The notes: generated from the sequence alone by a model not told the origin. DNA of 42,692 bases from Acidovorax sp. (GCF_016783915.1 NZ_JADHVT010000027.1:1-42692), one strand, 5' to 3'. Numbered from the stretch's first letter, positions 25,970 to 35,051 are shown. Numbers and translations: made by a program.

Positions 25970-26695
25970 TTACCTGCATACGGATTGGGCGGCCGCCACG
26001 ATGCTGCCCGAGGCATCTTGCACCCAGCCGACCAGATGCAGCCGCTCGGCCTGCGCGCCATCGGGGATGCGCATGGAGCGGGTCTCCATCCATGCCCACG
26101 GCTTGCCTTTGCTGCTTGCGGCCCGGTATGCCTGGGGCCAGGTGCCCTCGAACTGGTTGCGCACGATGAAACGGGGCACCACCGTGCCGTCGGTGCCTGT
26201 GGGGATGGCCTCCACCAGCAGCAGGCGAAAGGCAAGGGGCGTGGCAGCAGCCTTGCGCTGTGGCGCCACGGGGGAGGGGGTGAAGTTGATACCTGTGCCC
26301 ACATAGTCATTGAACGCCACCCCGTGGGCCACGCGCAACCGGCCGCGTGCCGCTCCATCCACTGGTGTGACATACACATCGGTGGAAATGGGCGGCTTGC
26401 GCCCCAGGGCCTTCAGGCGCGGCAGAGCATCGGTTGTGGCCGCAGCCGACAAGGGGGCTTCATCGCCCGTCTTGCCGGGCACGATCCAGTCCAGCACCAT
26501 GGCACCTGCGTTGGCCGACGGTGCCGGGGTGGCAGCATCGCCCCAGCAGGCCTCGCAGTCGGCGCTGATGAATCGCTCGAACACGGCCAAAGGCCTGGGG
26601 GTGCCGTCGCTGCTGCAACTGGCCTGGGCCAGCGCCTGGGGGGCATGCGCCAGTGCAAGCCACAGGCTGGCCAGGGTGAGGGCAATGTTTTTCAT
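25970..26695 (-). CDS. Exported hypothetical protein with CxxC motif
   Basis: I do not recognise a named family. The 241-residue product has a Sec signal peptide (MKNIALTLASLWLALAHAPQ, cleavage near LAQA) and then AVFERFISADCEACWGD. This is a CxxC in the place where DUF1223-like thioredoxin-fold proteins have theirs, so a periplasmic thioredoxin-like domain is possible. Later segments VPRFIVRNQFEGTWPQAY and RLHLVGWVQDASGSIVAAAQ suggest an all-beta C-terminal half. The frame stays open far upstream inside antisense uvrD, but the signal peptide sets the start at 26695. It is divergent from uvrD with 42 bases between starts. Confidence 0.75.
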   Translation of the reverse strand: MKNIALTLASLWLALAHAPQALAQASCSSDGTPRPLAVFERFISADCEACWGDAATPAPSANAGAMVLDWIVPGKTGDEAPLSAAATTDALPRLKALGRKPPISTDVYVTPVDGAARGRLRVAHGVAFNDYVGTGINFTPSPVAPQRKAAATPLAFRLLLVEAIPTGTDGTVVPRFIVRNQFEGTWPQAYRAASSKGKPWAWMETRSMRIPDGAQAERLHLVGWVQDASGSIVAAAQSVCR

Positions 26696-26737
26696 GGTGT
26701 GGGGCAGCGTGGGGCAGGGGCTTTCTACAATGGCTGG

Positions 26738-29203
26738 ATGTTCCCACAAGACCCGTTTTCGGGTGTGCCAGATGCGCTGGTGCCCCCACACTCCGGTGCG
26801 CCCTCGGCTGCATCCCCCCTTCTGACTAACCTGAATGACGAGCAACTGGCTGCGGTGACGCTGCCCGCAGGCCATGCCCTCATCCTGGCGGGGGCCGGGT
26901 CGGGCAAGACCCGGGTGCTTACCACCCGCATCGCCTGGCTGCTGCAGAACGGCTACGCCACGCCGGGCGGTATCCTGGCCGTCACCTTCACCAACAAGGC
27001 CGCCAAGGAGATGGTGGCCCGTCTGTCGGCCATGTTGCCGGTGAACGTGCGCGGCATGTGGATCGGTACCTTCCACGGCTTGTGCAACCGGCTGCTGCGC
27101 GCGCACCACAAGGCGGCGGGGCTGTCGCAGTCGTTCCAGATCCTCGACACCCAGGACCAGCTCTCGGCCATCAAGCGCCTTTGCAAGCAGCACAACGTGG
27201 ACGATGAGCGTTTTCCACCCAAGCAGCTGGCGTATTTCATTGCCAATTGCAAGGAAGAAGGCCTGCGCCCCGCCAACGTGGAGGCGCACGACAGCGACGC
27301 CCGCAAGAAGGTCGAGATCTATCAGCTGTACGAAGAGCAATGCCAGCGCGAGGGCGTGGTGGACTTTGGCGAACTGATGCTGCGCAGCTACGAGCTGCTG
27401 CGCGACAACGACCCCATTCGCGAGCATTACCAGCGCCGCTTTGCGCACATCCTGGTCGATGAGTTCCAGGACACCAACAAGCTGCAGTACGCCTGGCTCA
27501 AGCAGCTGGCGGGTAACGACGTGGGCGGGCGCTTTGAAGCGCGCGGCAGCGTGATCGCAGTGGGCGACGACGACCAGAGCATCTACGCCTTCCGTGGCGC
27601 GCGCGTGGGCAACATGACCGACTTTGTGCGCGAGTTCGATGTGCAACGCCAGATCAAGCTGGAGCAGAACTACCGCAGCTACAGCAACATCCTTGACTCG
27701 GCCAATGCCCTCATCAGCCACAACAGCCGCCGCCTGGGCAAGAACCTGCGTACGACGCAGGGCGCGGGCGAGCCCGTGCGTGTGTACGAGGCCAGCTCCG
27801 ACCTGGCCGAGGCGCAGTGGATGGTGGATGAGATCAAGCAACTGGTGCGCAATGACGGCTTTGAGCGCAAAGAGATTGCAGTGCTTTATCGCAGCAACGC
27901 ACAAAGCCGGGTGATCGAATCGGCACTGTTCAATGCCAGCGTGCCCTACCGCGTGTATGGCGGCCTGCGGTTTTTTGAACGCGCTGAAATCAAGCACGCA
28001 CTGGCCTACCTGCGTCTGCTGGAGAACCCGCACGACGACACCAGCTTCACGCGCGTGGTCAACTTTCCGCCGCGTGGCATTGGCGCGCGCAGCATCGAGG
28101 TGCTGCAAGACGCTGCCCGCGCCGCGGGCTGCTCGCTGCACGACGCGGTGAGCGCCGTGCCCGGCAAGGCGGGCGCCAACCTGGGCGCGTTTGTGGCCAT
28201 GGTGGATGTGCTGCGCGAGCAGACGCAGGGCCTGAACCTGCGCGGCATCATCGAGCAGATGCTCGAATCCACGGGCTTGGTGGAACACTTTCGCACCGAA
28301 AAGGAAGGCGCCGACCGCATCGAAAACCTGGAAGAACTGGTCAACGCCGCCGAGAGCTTTGTCACGCAAGAGGGCTTTGGCCGCGATGCCGTGGCGCTGC
28401 CGCTGGATGAGCATGGCACGCCGCTGACCCAGAGCGCGGTCAGCCAGGGGCTGGACCCCAACGCACCGGTGCTGGACGAACCTCTGAAACCCGCCGTGCC
28501 CGGCATTGTGGATGCCGACACCGGCGAAACCCTCTCGCCCCTCGCAGCCTTCCTGACCCATGCCGCCCTAGAGGCGGGCGACAACCAGGCCCAGGCCGGG
28601 CAAGACGCTGTGCAGCTCATGACCGTGCACGCCAGCAAGGGGCTGGAGTTTGACTGCGTGTTCATCGGTGGCATGGAGGAGGGCCTGTTCCCCCATGAGA
28701 ACTCCGCCAGCGACCGCGACGGCCTGGAGGAGGAGCGCCGCCTGATGTACGTGGCCATCACCCGCGCGCGCAAGCGCCTGTACTTGAGCCACTCGCAGAC
28801 GCGCATGCTGCACGGGCAAACGCGCTACAACATCAAGAGCCGGTTTTTTGACGAGCTGCCCGAAGCGGCGCTCAAGTGGATCACGCCCAAGCAGCAGGGG
28901 TTTGGGTCTTACCAGCCGGGTTCTGCTCCTTATTCAGGAGCATCCGGGGCATATTCGGCTAGCGCAAGAGGCCAATTTGGCTTCAAGTCCGAGACGTTTG
29001 CCAGCCCCCCCGTGCCTGCGCAGAAGGCCGCGCCGTCCCACGGCCTGCGCGCAGGGATTGCCGTGTTCCACACCAAGTTTGGAGAGGGCAAGGTGCTGGC
29101 CATTGAAGGCACGGGCGACGACGCACGTGCACAGGTCAACTTTCCGCGCCACGGCACCAAGTGGCTGGCGCTGTCGGTGGCCAAGCTGACGGTGGTGGAG
29201 TAA
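26738..29203 (+). CDS. uvrD: UvrD/PcrA-family DNA helicase
   Basis: An 821-residue SF1A 3'-5' helicase of nucleotide-excision and mismatch repair. Motifs in order: Q-motif region LNDEQLAAV, Walker A GAGSGKT (52-58), VTFTNKAAKEM, GTFHGLCNRLLR, Walker B VDEFQDTN, GDDDQSIYAFRGA, LEQNYRS, MTVHASKGLEF and VAITRARKRLYL. The C-terminal domain (HTKFGEGKVLAIEGTGDD to the end) is the Tudor-like RNA-polymerase-contact module. ATG 26738 lacks a Shine-Dalgarno, but TACAAT sits 6 nt before it, suggesting a leaderless mRNA. Part of its 3' end is duplicated as a remnant at 36153-36293. Confidence 0.95.
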   Translation: MFPQDPFSGVPDALVPPHSGAPSAASPLLTNLNDEQLAAVTLPAGHALILAGAGSGKTRVLTTRIAWLLQNGYATPGGILAVTFTNKAAKEMVARLSAMLPVNVRGMWIGTFHGLCNRLLRAHHKAAGLSQSFQILDTQDQLSAIKRLCKQHNVDDERFPPKQLAYFIANCKEEGLRPANVEAHDSDARKKVEIYQLYEEQCQREGVVDFGELMLRSYELLRDNDPIREHYQRRFAHILVDEFQDTNKLQYAWLKQLAGNDVGGRFEARGSVIAVGDDDQSIYAFRGARVGNMTDFVREFDVQRQIKLEQNYRSYSNILDSANALISHNSRRLGKNLRTTQGAGEPVRVYEASSDLAEAQWMVDEIKQLVRNDGFERKEIAVLYRSNAQSRVIESALFNASVPYRVYGGLRFFERAEIKHALAYLRLLENPHDDTSFTRVVNFPPRGIGARSIEVLQDAARAAGCSLHDAVSAVPGKAGANLGAFVAMVDVLREQTQGLNLRGIIEQMLESTGLVEHFRTEKEGADRIENLEELVNAAESFVTQEGFGRDAVALPLDEHGTPLTQSAVSQGLDPNAPVLDEPLKPAVPGIVDADTGETLSPLAAFLTHAALEAGDNQAQAGQDAVQLMTVHASKGLEFDCVFIGGMEEGLFPHENSASDRDGLEEERRLMYVAITRARKRLYLSHSQTRMLHGQTRYNIKSRFFDELPEAALKWITPKQQGFGSYQPGSAPYSGASGAYSASARGQFGFKSETFASPPVPAQKAAPSHGLRAGIAVFHTKFGEGKVLAIEGTGDDARAQVNFPRHGTKWLALSVAKLTVVE

Positions 29204-29248
29204 ATCCAATACCCGAGCCACGGGTTTGGCTGCAGTGGTTGGCGTGTG

Positions 29249-29284
29249 CCCGACCCGTGGCTGCCCACCAAGGTCGGGGCTTTT
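29249..29284 (+). terminator. Candidate terminator downstream of uvrD, with an alternative hairpin
   Basis: CCCGACC (29249-29255) can pair with GGTCGGG (29272-29278), followed by GC and a short T-run (29281-29284). A competing perfect 10-bp stem, AGCCACGGGT (29216-29225) / ACCCGTGGCT (29253-29262), shares bases with it, so the two structures exclude each other. Confidence 0.45.
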
Positions 29285-29392
29285 GCTCCGGGGCTGTAAG
29301 GTTACACGGCTGCCCTGCTGCCACATCGGCACCCTTGCCGCTAGTGCTGCACAGGTCTGTGGCCCCGTGCAGAGCAGCGAGGCTGTTGTGGG

Positions 29393-30382
29393 TCAATCCA
29401 CCTTGATGTTGCGCGCCTTGACCACGCGGCTGTAGATGTCCGCATCGCGGCGCACCATTGCTGCCATTTCGGTGCGCGACACGCCCAGCGGCTCGCTGTT
29501 GAGGTCCCGGATGCGGCGCGACAGATCGGGGTCCTTGCTCGCCTCCACCAGCAGCGCATTGAAGCGGGTCAAAATAGGCACTGGTGTGGCGGCCGGCGGC
29601 CAGATGCCGTGCCAGGACATCATCGAGAAGCCGGACATCACCTCGGACAACGTAGGCACATCGGGCAGCGCGGGGTGGCGTGTGGGCCCCGAGTAAGCCA
29701 GCGCCTGTACCTTCCCGCTGCTGATCAGTGGGTAGCCCGTGGCAATCGGCTCCATGAGCGTGTCCACTTGCCCACCCACCAGGTCAGCGATGGGGCTTGC
29801 ACGGTAAGGCACATGCAGCATGTCGATACCCACCTCGTCCTTGAGGGATTCCACGATCAGCTGCGACGGGCTGCCAGCTCCGTATGAAGCGTGCGAGTAG
29901 ACGCCCGGCTTGCCCTTGGCGGCCGCCACAAGGTCCTTGATGGTCTTGGCCGGGAATTTGTTAGTGGCGATGAGTACCAGACCCTGACGCATGGTCGTGG
30001 CCACCGGCACCAAGTCCCTGTCGGGGTCGAAGGGCAGCTTGCTGTAGATGTACGGGTTGATCGTGAACGCCGTGGACAGGTTGTACAGGAAGGTGTAACC
30101 ATCCGGTGCCGATTTGGCCACGGTGTCTGACGCGAGGTTGCCGGCCGTGCCGGGTCTGTTGTCAATCACCACGGGAACGCCGAGTTTTTTGCCCGCGTAC
30201 TCGCCGTACATGCGGGCAAAGATGTCGGGTGGGGTGCCCGGAGCGAACCCCACCACGATCTTGATGGGCTTGTTCGGCCACTCAGCGCCTTGCGCATGGG
30301 CGGGCGCGGTCAACAGGCTGCTGCCCAGGCCTACGACCAGGCTAGCTGCCAGGCCCACAGTCATCCGGATTCTCAAACGCAT
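29393..30382 (-). CDS. Bug/TctC-family tripartite tricarboxylate transporter substrate-binding protein
   Basis: A 329-residue periplasmic solute-binding protein with a signal peptide (MTVGLAASLVVGLGSSLLTA, AxA near AHAQ). The family pattern is WPNKPIKIVVGFAPGTPPD, VIDNRPGTAGNLASDTVAKSAPDGYT and HVPYRASPIADLVGGQVD. Such proteins capture carboxylates or other small acids. ATG 30382 has AAGGAGA 5 nt upstream. No TctA/TctB membrane gene is in the window, as is common for Bug genes. It is the last gene of the catabolic operon. Its ligand may be the pathway substrate, but that is inference. Confidence 0.92.
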   Translation of the reverse strand: MRLRIRMTVGLAASLVVGLGSSLLTAPAHAQGAEWPNKPIKIVVGFAPGTPPDIFARMYGEYAGKKLGVPVVIDNRPGTAGNLASDTVAKSAPDGYTFLYNLSTAFTINPYIYSKLPFDPDRDLVPVATTMRQGLVLIATNKFPAKTIKDLVAAAKGKPGVYSHASYGAGSPSQLIVESLKDEVGIDMLHVPYRASPIADLVGGQVDTLMEPIATGYPLISSGKVQALAYSGPTRHPALPDVPTLSEVMSGFSMMSWHGIWPPAATPVPILTRFNALLVEASKDPDLSRRIRDLNSEPLGVSRTEMAAMVRRDADIYSRVVKARNIKVD

Positions 30383-30554
30383 TCTTGTCTCCTTGTGCGG
30401 GTTCGAGCCCGCTATGTTGTTGCTTCGTCTCTTGCACTGCGTGCGGGGCGTTCGTGGGTGGGGCTCCCGGCCTCGCCAGAATTCACATCGCCCCTGTCTG
30501 CATCGTCTTGGGTCAATCGATGGCGTTACTCCTTTCGGGCAGCGCTGTGCCTGG

Positions 30555-31166
30555 TCACGCTACGGCGCAGGCTTGTGAAAAATCGAGTCTGACTGCGCGG
30601 GGGCGCGCCGGAGCGCCCGCGGCGAAGCCGACGTTGAGGAGGAAATCAACCTCCCAGCGCCCATCACTGAAAAAGCTGTCGTTCACCCCTTGGGCATCGA
30701 AGCCGCTCATCGGGCCGCAGGCCAGCCCCAGCGCACGCGCGGCCAGGATCAGGTACCCGCCGGTGAGCGTGGCATTGCGTTGCGCGGTGGCGCGCGCAAG
30801 CGCTGGGTCGCGCTCAAAGTTTTCTTGCGTACCGGGCATGTGCCACAGGGTGGGCATCCACTCGTAGAAGCGGGTATCGCGCGCCACGATCACGGTGACC
30901 GGTGCTGCGCTCACCTTGTCGCGGTTGCCAGGCGCCACATGTGGCAGCAGCCGCTTGCGCGCCACTTCGCTGACCACAAAAACAAAACGCGCGGGCTGGC
31001 AGTTCATGGAGGTGGGGCCCAGGCTCGCCAGTGCATACAGCTGTTCCAGCGTGGTGCGGGGAATGGGCGTGGGGTCGAACTGCGCGCAAGTCCGGGCATG
31101 GGTGAACAGTTGCGCCAGAGCCTCCGCGCTGATCCCTGCAGGCGGGCTGGTGGGGTGGGGGTGCAT
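30555..31166 (-). CDS. Nitroreductase-family protein (RutE/HadB-like)
   Basis: A 203-residue FMN-dependent reductase. Recognisable parts are RTCAQFDPTPIP near the N-terminus, LASLGPTSMNCQPARFVFV (the FMN-binding loop) and LGLACGPMSGFDAQGVNDSFF, typical of the malonic-semialdehyde-reductase (RutE) group. An AGGAGA 5 nt before ATG 31166 supports the start. In this operon a reductase could act on a semialdehyde or a quinone/unsaturated intermediate of ring cleavage; rut pathway genes are absent, so the RutE activity itself is doubtful. Confidence 0.88.
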   Translation of the reverse strand: MHPHPTSPPAGISAEALAQLFTHARTCAQFDPTPIPRTTLEQLYALASLGPTSMNCQPARFVFVVSEVARKRLLPHVAPGNRDKVSAAPVTVIVARDTRFYEWMPTLWHMPGTQENFERDPALARATAQRNATLTGGYLILAARALGLACGPMSGFDAQGVNDSFFSDGRWEVDFLLNVGFAAGAPARPRAVRLDFSQACAVA

Positions 31167-31181
31167 AGCCGTCTCCTGGCG

Positions 31182-32138
31182 TCAGTCGACCTGCGCGCCC
31201 GAGCGCCGCACCGCCTCGCCCCATTTAGCGATCTCCGCCGCGGCAAAGCTGGCCATTTCTGCGGCACTCATCGTTGTGGGTTCAATGCCTTGCGCCACCA
31301 GTTTCTCGCGCACCTCTGCCTGGACCAGCGCAGCCTGCGTGGCCTCGCGCAACGGGTCTCTCAGTGCAGCGGGCATCGTGACGGGCGCATACAGCATGAA
31401 CCAGGCCACCAGGTCGAAGCCGGGAACGCCTTGCTCGGCGAGCGTGGGGACGTCGGGTGCGGCTGTGCTGCGTTGGGCGCTCGATGTGCCCAGCGCGCGC
31501 AGTTTGCCCGCGCGGATGTGCGGTAGCACGGCCGCCGGGTGGTAGAACATGAACTGCACGTTGCCGGCCATCACCTCGGTCAGTGCCTGCGCGCCATCGC
31601 GGTACGGCACATGCACAAAGTCCTTGGCGAGGCGGAGATTGAGCGTTTCGCCTGCCAGGTGGCCCGAGGTGCCGTTGCCTGCAGAGGCGAAGCTCACGGC
31701 CTTGCCGCTGGCCTGGCGCAGGTCAGCCACGCCCTTCCATGGTGCACTGGCAGGCACCACCAGCAGGGTGGGCGTGGCGCCCACAAAACCCAGTGGCACA
31801 AAGTCACGCAACGGCTGGTAGGTCAGCTTCTTGTACAGCGACGGGTTGATGGCGTGTGTGCCTACAGTGCCCAGCAGTAGCGTGTTGGCGTCCGCACCGG
31901 CACGCGCCACCATCTCGCTGCCGATGGTGCCGCCTGCGCCGGGCTTGTTCTCCACGATCACGGTCTGCGCGAGCTGCCGCCCCAGGGCCTCAGCCAGTAT
32001 GCGGCCCACGATGTCGGTGGAGGTGCCGGCCGCAAACGGAACCACCAGCCTGATGGGACGGCCATTGCCCTGGGCCAGGGCCCCGTTGGCCAGCAGGGCC
32101 AGGGCGGTGGCTGCAAGGATTTGGCGGCGCCCAGTCAT
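31182..32138 (-). CDS. Second Bug/TctC-family substrate-binding protein
   Basis: A 318-residue periplasmic protein, signal peptide MTGRRQILAATALALLANGALAQ (shown in full it is short; cleavage near ALAQG). Family segments are RPIRLVVPFAAGTSTDIVGR, VIVENKPGAGGTIGSEMVA and FVHVPYRDGAQALTEVMAG. It is clearly diverged from the Bug protein at 29393-30382, so it is not a recent tandem copy and likely binds a different acid. Its ATG overlaps the stop of the lyase-like gene in an ATGA, tying its expression to the catabolic enzymes. Confidence 0.92.
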   Translation of the reverse strand: MTGRRQILAATALALLANGALAQGNGRPIRLVVPFAAGTSTDIVGRILAEALGRQLAQTVIVENKPGAGGTIGSEMVARAGADANTLLLGTVGTHAINPSLYKKLTYQPLRDFVPLGFVGATPTLLVVPASAPWKGVADLRQASGKAVSFASAGNGTSGHLAGETLNLRLAKDFVHVPYRDGAQALTEVMAGNVQFMFYHPAAVLPHIRAGKLRALGTSSAQRSTAAPDVPTLAEQGVPGFDLVAWFMLYAPVTMPAALRDPLREATQAALVQAEVREKLVAQGIEPTTMSAAEMASFAAAEIAKWGEAVRRSGAQVD

Positions 32139-32941
32139 GCGACTTCTCCAAATCCTTCGGGCACGCTGCCGTCGTACTGCAGTTCGCGCGTGGCCTGGTA
32201 GGACAGCGCAAAGCCGCTCGGCGTTTCGGCCTCTTCGGCCAGATGCGCGATGAGGCCCGCCGTGCGCGCCAGGATGGGCACGCCGCGCAGCGAGGCCACC
32301 GGGAAACCCACGCCCATCAGCACCGCAGGGATGGCGGCCGAGACGTTCAGACGCAGCTCCTTGCCCACGATACCGGGGATCACCCTCTCCAGCGCTTGGG
32401 CGATCTGCACGTAGCGTAAGTCGGCGTCTGCTTCGGTGGCCACGGCAATGAGTCGGCCGACACGCGGGTCCATTTCCTTGTGCAGTGGGTGGCCGTAGCC
32501 TGGGATGGAGCGGCGAGCTGCCTTGAGCTCGGTGACCACCGCAGTGGCCGCCTCGTCCATTGTGGCGCCGGAGTCCATCCGCGCTGCCACGTCGGCGAAC
32601 ATGCGGCCCGCGGTTTCCGACGCGCCGAGAATCACTGAACCGCAGCCCAGAATGCCAGCGGCCACCGCGCCCTGCAGCGCGTCGGGCGCTGCCGCAAAGG
32701 TCATGCGGCTGGCCTGCACACTAGGCACCAGACCATGTTCTGCAATCGCCACCAGCGTGGCGTTGAGCACCGCGCTGCAGGCCCTATCCGGCCGGCGGCC
32801 GGTGAGCAGCAGGAAGAAGTAGTCGGCAAACGAGATGTGGCCGATCAGGTCCTGGCACAGGTTCTCGCCGCGCACGACGATGGTGTGCTCGTTGGAGGTG
32901 CAGATGGCGGTGCGTGGGACGGTAGATTTTCCGATTTTCAT
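32135..32941 (-). CDS. Citryl-CoA-lyase-like protein (citrate-synthase fold, active site altered)
   Basis: The 268-residue product aligns with the C-terminal citrate-synthase-homology domain of citryl-CoA lyases. The GYGHPLHKEMDPR segment with its catalytic His151 is conserved. The other two catalytic positions are not. Where lyases have a His in a GxxHGGA-like loop, this protein has GCGSVILGAS (100-108). Where they have LNVDG, it has LNVSA with Ser201. I infer it acts on a CoA thioester with a modified mechanism, perhaps splitting or isomerising a ring-cleavage product activated by the CoA-transferase of the operon. ATG 32941 has GGGAG 8-9 nt upstream; the longer frame overlaps the dioxygenase gene and is rejected. 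Confidence 0.8.
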   Translation of the reverse strand: MKIGKSTVPRTAICTSNEHTIVVRGENLCQDLIGHISFADYFFLLLTGRRPDRACSAVLNATLVAIAEHGLVPSVQASRMTFAAAPDALQGAVAAGILGCGSVILGASETAGRMFADVAARMDSGATMDEAATAVVTELKAARRSIPGYGHPLHKEMDPRVGRLIAVATEADADLRYVQIAQALERVIPGIVGKELRLNVSAAIPAVLMGVGFPVASLRGVPILARTAGLIAHLAEEAETPSGFALSYQATRELQYDGSVPEGFGEVA

Positions 32942-32963
32942 GGTGTGGCTCCCGGCGTCTTCT

Positions 32964-33857
32964 TCAGGCGTGGTGGGGTTCGAGGCGGAAGTCGTAATGC
33001 GCTGACCAGTAAGGCTGGCCCTGCACGCTGCCGTCGGGGGCTTTGCCGGCGGGGTGCTGCTCGAAGTCCACAATCAGGCTGGGCCGCACGCCGAATACGG
33101 CGTCCGAGTCGATGTAGGGGCTGTTGGCCACGAACAGATGGGTGGTGACCCGTGCATGCCCGGGTGCGGACACCATCATGTGAATGTGGCCCGGACGGTT
33201 GGGGTGGCGGCCCATGCCGTCGAGCATGCGGCCCACAGGCCCATCCACCGGCACGGGATAGAAGCTCGGGCGGATGGACCAGAACCAGTAGCGGCCCTGC
33301 GTATCGGTGCGGATGCGTGCGCGCGCGGCCATGCCAGAGCCCTCCACCTGCATGTCGTACACGCCCTCGCCGTCGCCCGACCAGATGTCGAGCAGCGCAC
33401 CTGCCAGGGGCTGGCCGTGTGTATCGGTCACGCGGCCGCTGTAGAAGGTGGGCTCGCCCTTCACGCCTTCGGACAGGTTGGCGCCCAGCGGCAGTTCGGG
33501 TGCACCCTCCCAGTAGTAGGGCCCCTGCACCGTGGCCTCGGTGGCTTCGGTCACGCGCTGGCTACCCTTGGCATGGGCCGTGGCGCGCAGTTGGTCAAGC
33601 ATCACCACCATCATCGATGCGCCCAACGTATCCGACAGCAGGATGAACTCCTGCCGCTGGCCAGTGCAGGCCTTACCCACGGCGGTCAGGAACTCGATAC
33701 CTTGCATCCATTCGTCCGGCTTCAGGTCCACCTCGCGGATGAATGCATGCAGGTGCGTGACCAGCGATTGCATGATCTCTGCAAAACGCGGATCGCTGGC
33801 GCCATCCAGGCGCTGCAGCACGGCCTGGGTCAGCTCGTTCTCGTTCGATGGGGTCAT
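32964..33857 (-). CDS. Intradiol ring-cleavage dioxygenase (hydroxyquinol 1,2-dioxygenase-like)
   Basis: A 297-residue Fe(III) enzyme that opens catecholic rings between the two hydroxyls. The N-terminal helical linker domain of the catechol/hydroxyquinol group is present (LTQAVLQRLDGASDPRFAEI). The iron ligands are visible: Tyr167 in DIWSGDGEGVYD, Tyr200 in RPSFYPVPVDGP, His224 and His226 in RPGHIHMMV. The DIWSGDGEGVYD and YPVPVDGPVG stretches resemble hydroxyquinol dioxygenases more than catechol ones, but the substrate is a guess. AAGGAGA lies 9 nt before ATG 33857. It sits between the CoA-transferase and the lyase-like gene. Confidence 0.9.
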   Translation of the reverse strand: MTPSNENELTQAVLQRLDGASDPRFAEIMQSLVTHLHAFIREVDLKPDEWMQGIEFLTAVGKACTGQRQEFILLSDTLGASMMVVMLDQLRATAHAKGSQRVTEATEATVQGPYYWEGAPELPLGANLSEGVKGEPTFYSGRVTDTHGQPLAGALLDIWSGDGEGVYDMQVEGSGMAARARIRTDTQGRYWFWSIRPSFYPVPVDGPVGRMLDGMGRHPNRPGHIHMMVSAPGHARVTTHLFVANSPYIDSDAVFGVRPSLIVDFEQHPAGKAPDGSVQGQPYWSAHYDFRLEPHHA

Positions 33858-33899
33858 GGTGTCGTGTCTCCTTGTCTGTTCTTGTGCTCGGCTTGCGGG

Positions 33900-35051
33900 T
33901 CAGAGCGCTTGCCCGAGGCGCTGGCGTATCGGTCCCACGATGGCCTCGTTGTCCGCCCCCAGCGTGGGTGGTGCACTGACCTCCAGTGCGCGCTCGCCGT
34001 CAAAGCTCAAGGGCGAGCGGATGGTGCGCCACTCGCCGCCTTCGGGGTGGGGCGCGCTCACCTCCAGCTGCAGGTGCAGGGCCTGCGGGTCTTGCATGGC
34101 CTCGCGCGTGTCGTACATCGGGGCGTGGGGCACGTCCTGCGCCTGCAGCCGGGCACACCAGGTGTCGCGTGTCTGCTGGCGGAACAATTCGCCCAGCAGT
34201 TCGATCAAATCCTCTTGGTGGGTGATGCGCGCCTCGCGCGTCGCAAAGCGCGGGTCGTCGAAAAGGTGCGGCCGCTCGATGGCGTTGGCCAGGCCCTGCC
34301 AGAACTTCTCGGGCGAAGACATGTGCAGCGCAATCCACAGGCCGTCAGCACATTCGAGCACGTACGACTGCGAGACGCTGGGCCGGCTGTACGGGCCCAT
34401 GATTTCGTTCTCGGAAAAGTAGTGCGTGAACGCGTCGAGGTTGAAGTGGCACATGGCTTCCAGCATGGACACTTCGACCTTGCGGCCTACGCCCGTTCTG
34501 CCACGTTCCACCAGGGCGCCCAGAACGCCATAGGCCGCGTAGAAGCCCGTCATGGCATCGGCGAGGGCCGGCCCCACCACGCGGGGGTTGGCCGGGTTTA
34601 CCAGCAGCTTGAGAAAGCCGCTTGCGGCCTGCGCCACCGTGTCGTAGGCGGGGCGACCGGCAGCGGGGCCACTTTGCCCGAAGCCGCTGATCGCGCAGTA
34701 CACCAGGCGCGGGTTCAGGCCGCGCAGCCGGGTCTCGCCCGCACCCAGCCGTTCGGCCGCGCCGGGGCGAAAGTTCTGGATATACACGTCCGCATCCTTG
34801 ACCAGCTCGTCGAATACGGCTGCGTCCTCGGGCAGCTTGGGGTTGAGCGTGATGCTCCGCTTGTTGCGGTTGTACGTCTGGAAGTGGGGGCTATAGAGCC
34901 CTCCCCGAAAGGCTCGGAACGGGTCGCCCGCGCCTGGCTGCTCGATCTTGATGACCTCGGCTCCCAGGTCGGCCAGGAACATGCCCGCCGCGGGTCCCGT
35001 GATGAACGTGCCTTGCTCCAGCACTTTGATGCCACTGAGGACTTTTTGCAC
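33900..35051 (-). CDS. Class III CoA-transferase (CaiB/BaiF family)
   Basis: A 383-residue enzyme that moves CoA between carboxylic acids. Motifs include VLEQGTFITGPAAGMFLADLGAEV as the start of the fold (shown in part: GPAAGMFLADLGAEVIKIEQ), NRNKRSITLN, VYIQNFRPGAAERLG and the probable catalytic Asp165 in GPALADAMTGFYAAYG. The start is GTG 35051, with AGGAGA 6 nt upstream; the frame is open upstream into the LysR promoter region but lacks any similarity there. As first gene of the operon it probably activates the acid formed by, or fed into, the pathway as a CoA thioester. Confidence 0.9.
   Translation of the reverse strand: MQKVLSGIKVLEQGTFITGPAAGMFLADLGAEVIKIEQPGAGDPFRAFRGGLYSPHFQTYNRNKRSITLNPKLPEDAAVFDELVKDADVYIQNFRPGAAERLGAGETRLRGLNPRLVYCAISGFGQSGPAAGRPAYDTVAQAASGFLKLLVNPANPRVVGPALADAMTGFYAAYGVLGALVERGRTGVGRKVEVSMLEAMCHFNLDAFTHYFSENEIMGPYSRPSVSQSYVLECADGLWIALHMSSPEKFWQGLANAIERPHLFDDPRFATREARITHQEDLIELLGELFRQQTRDTWCARLQAQDVPHAPMYDTREAMQDPQALHLQLEVSAPHPEGGEWRTIRSPLSFDGERALEVSAPPTLGADNEAIVGPIRQRLGQAL

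Noticed and set aside
26696-28561. Upstream extension of the exported-protein frame on the minus strand
   Set aside because: It is antisense to uvrD. The signal peptide at 26695 gives a natural start, and the extension has no recognisable sequence.
29393-32138. The two Bug genes as a recent tandem duplication
   Set aside because: The proteins share only family-level motifs and differ throughout, so they are old paralogues or separate acquisitions.
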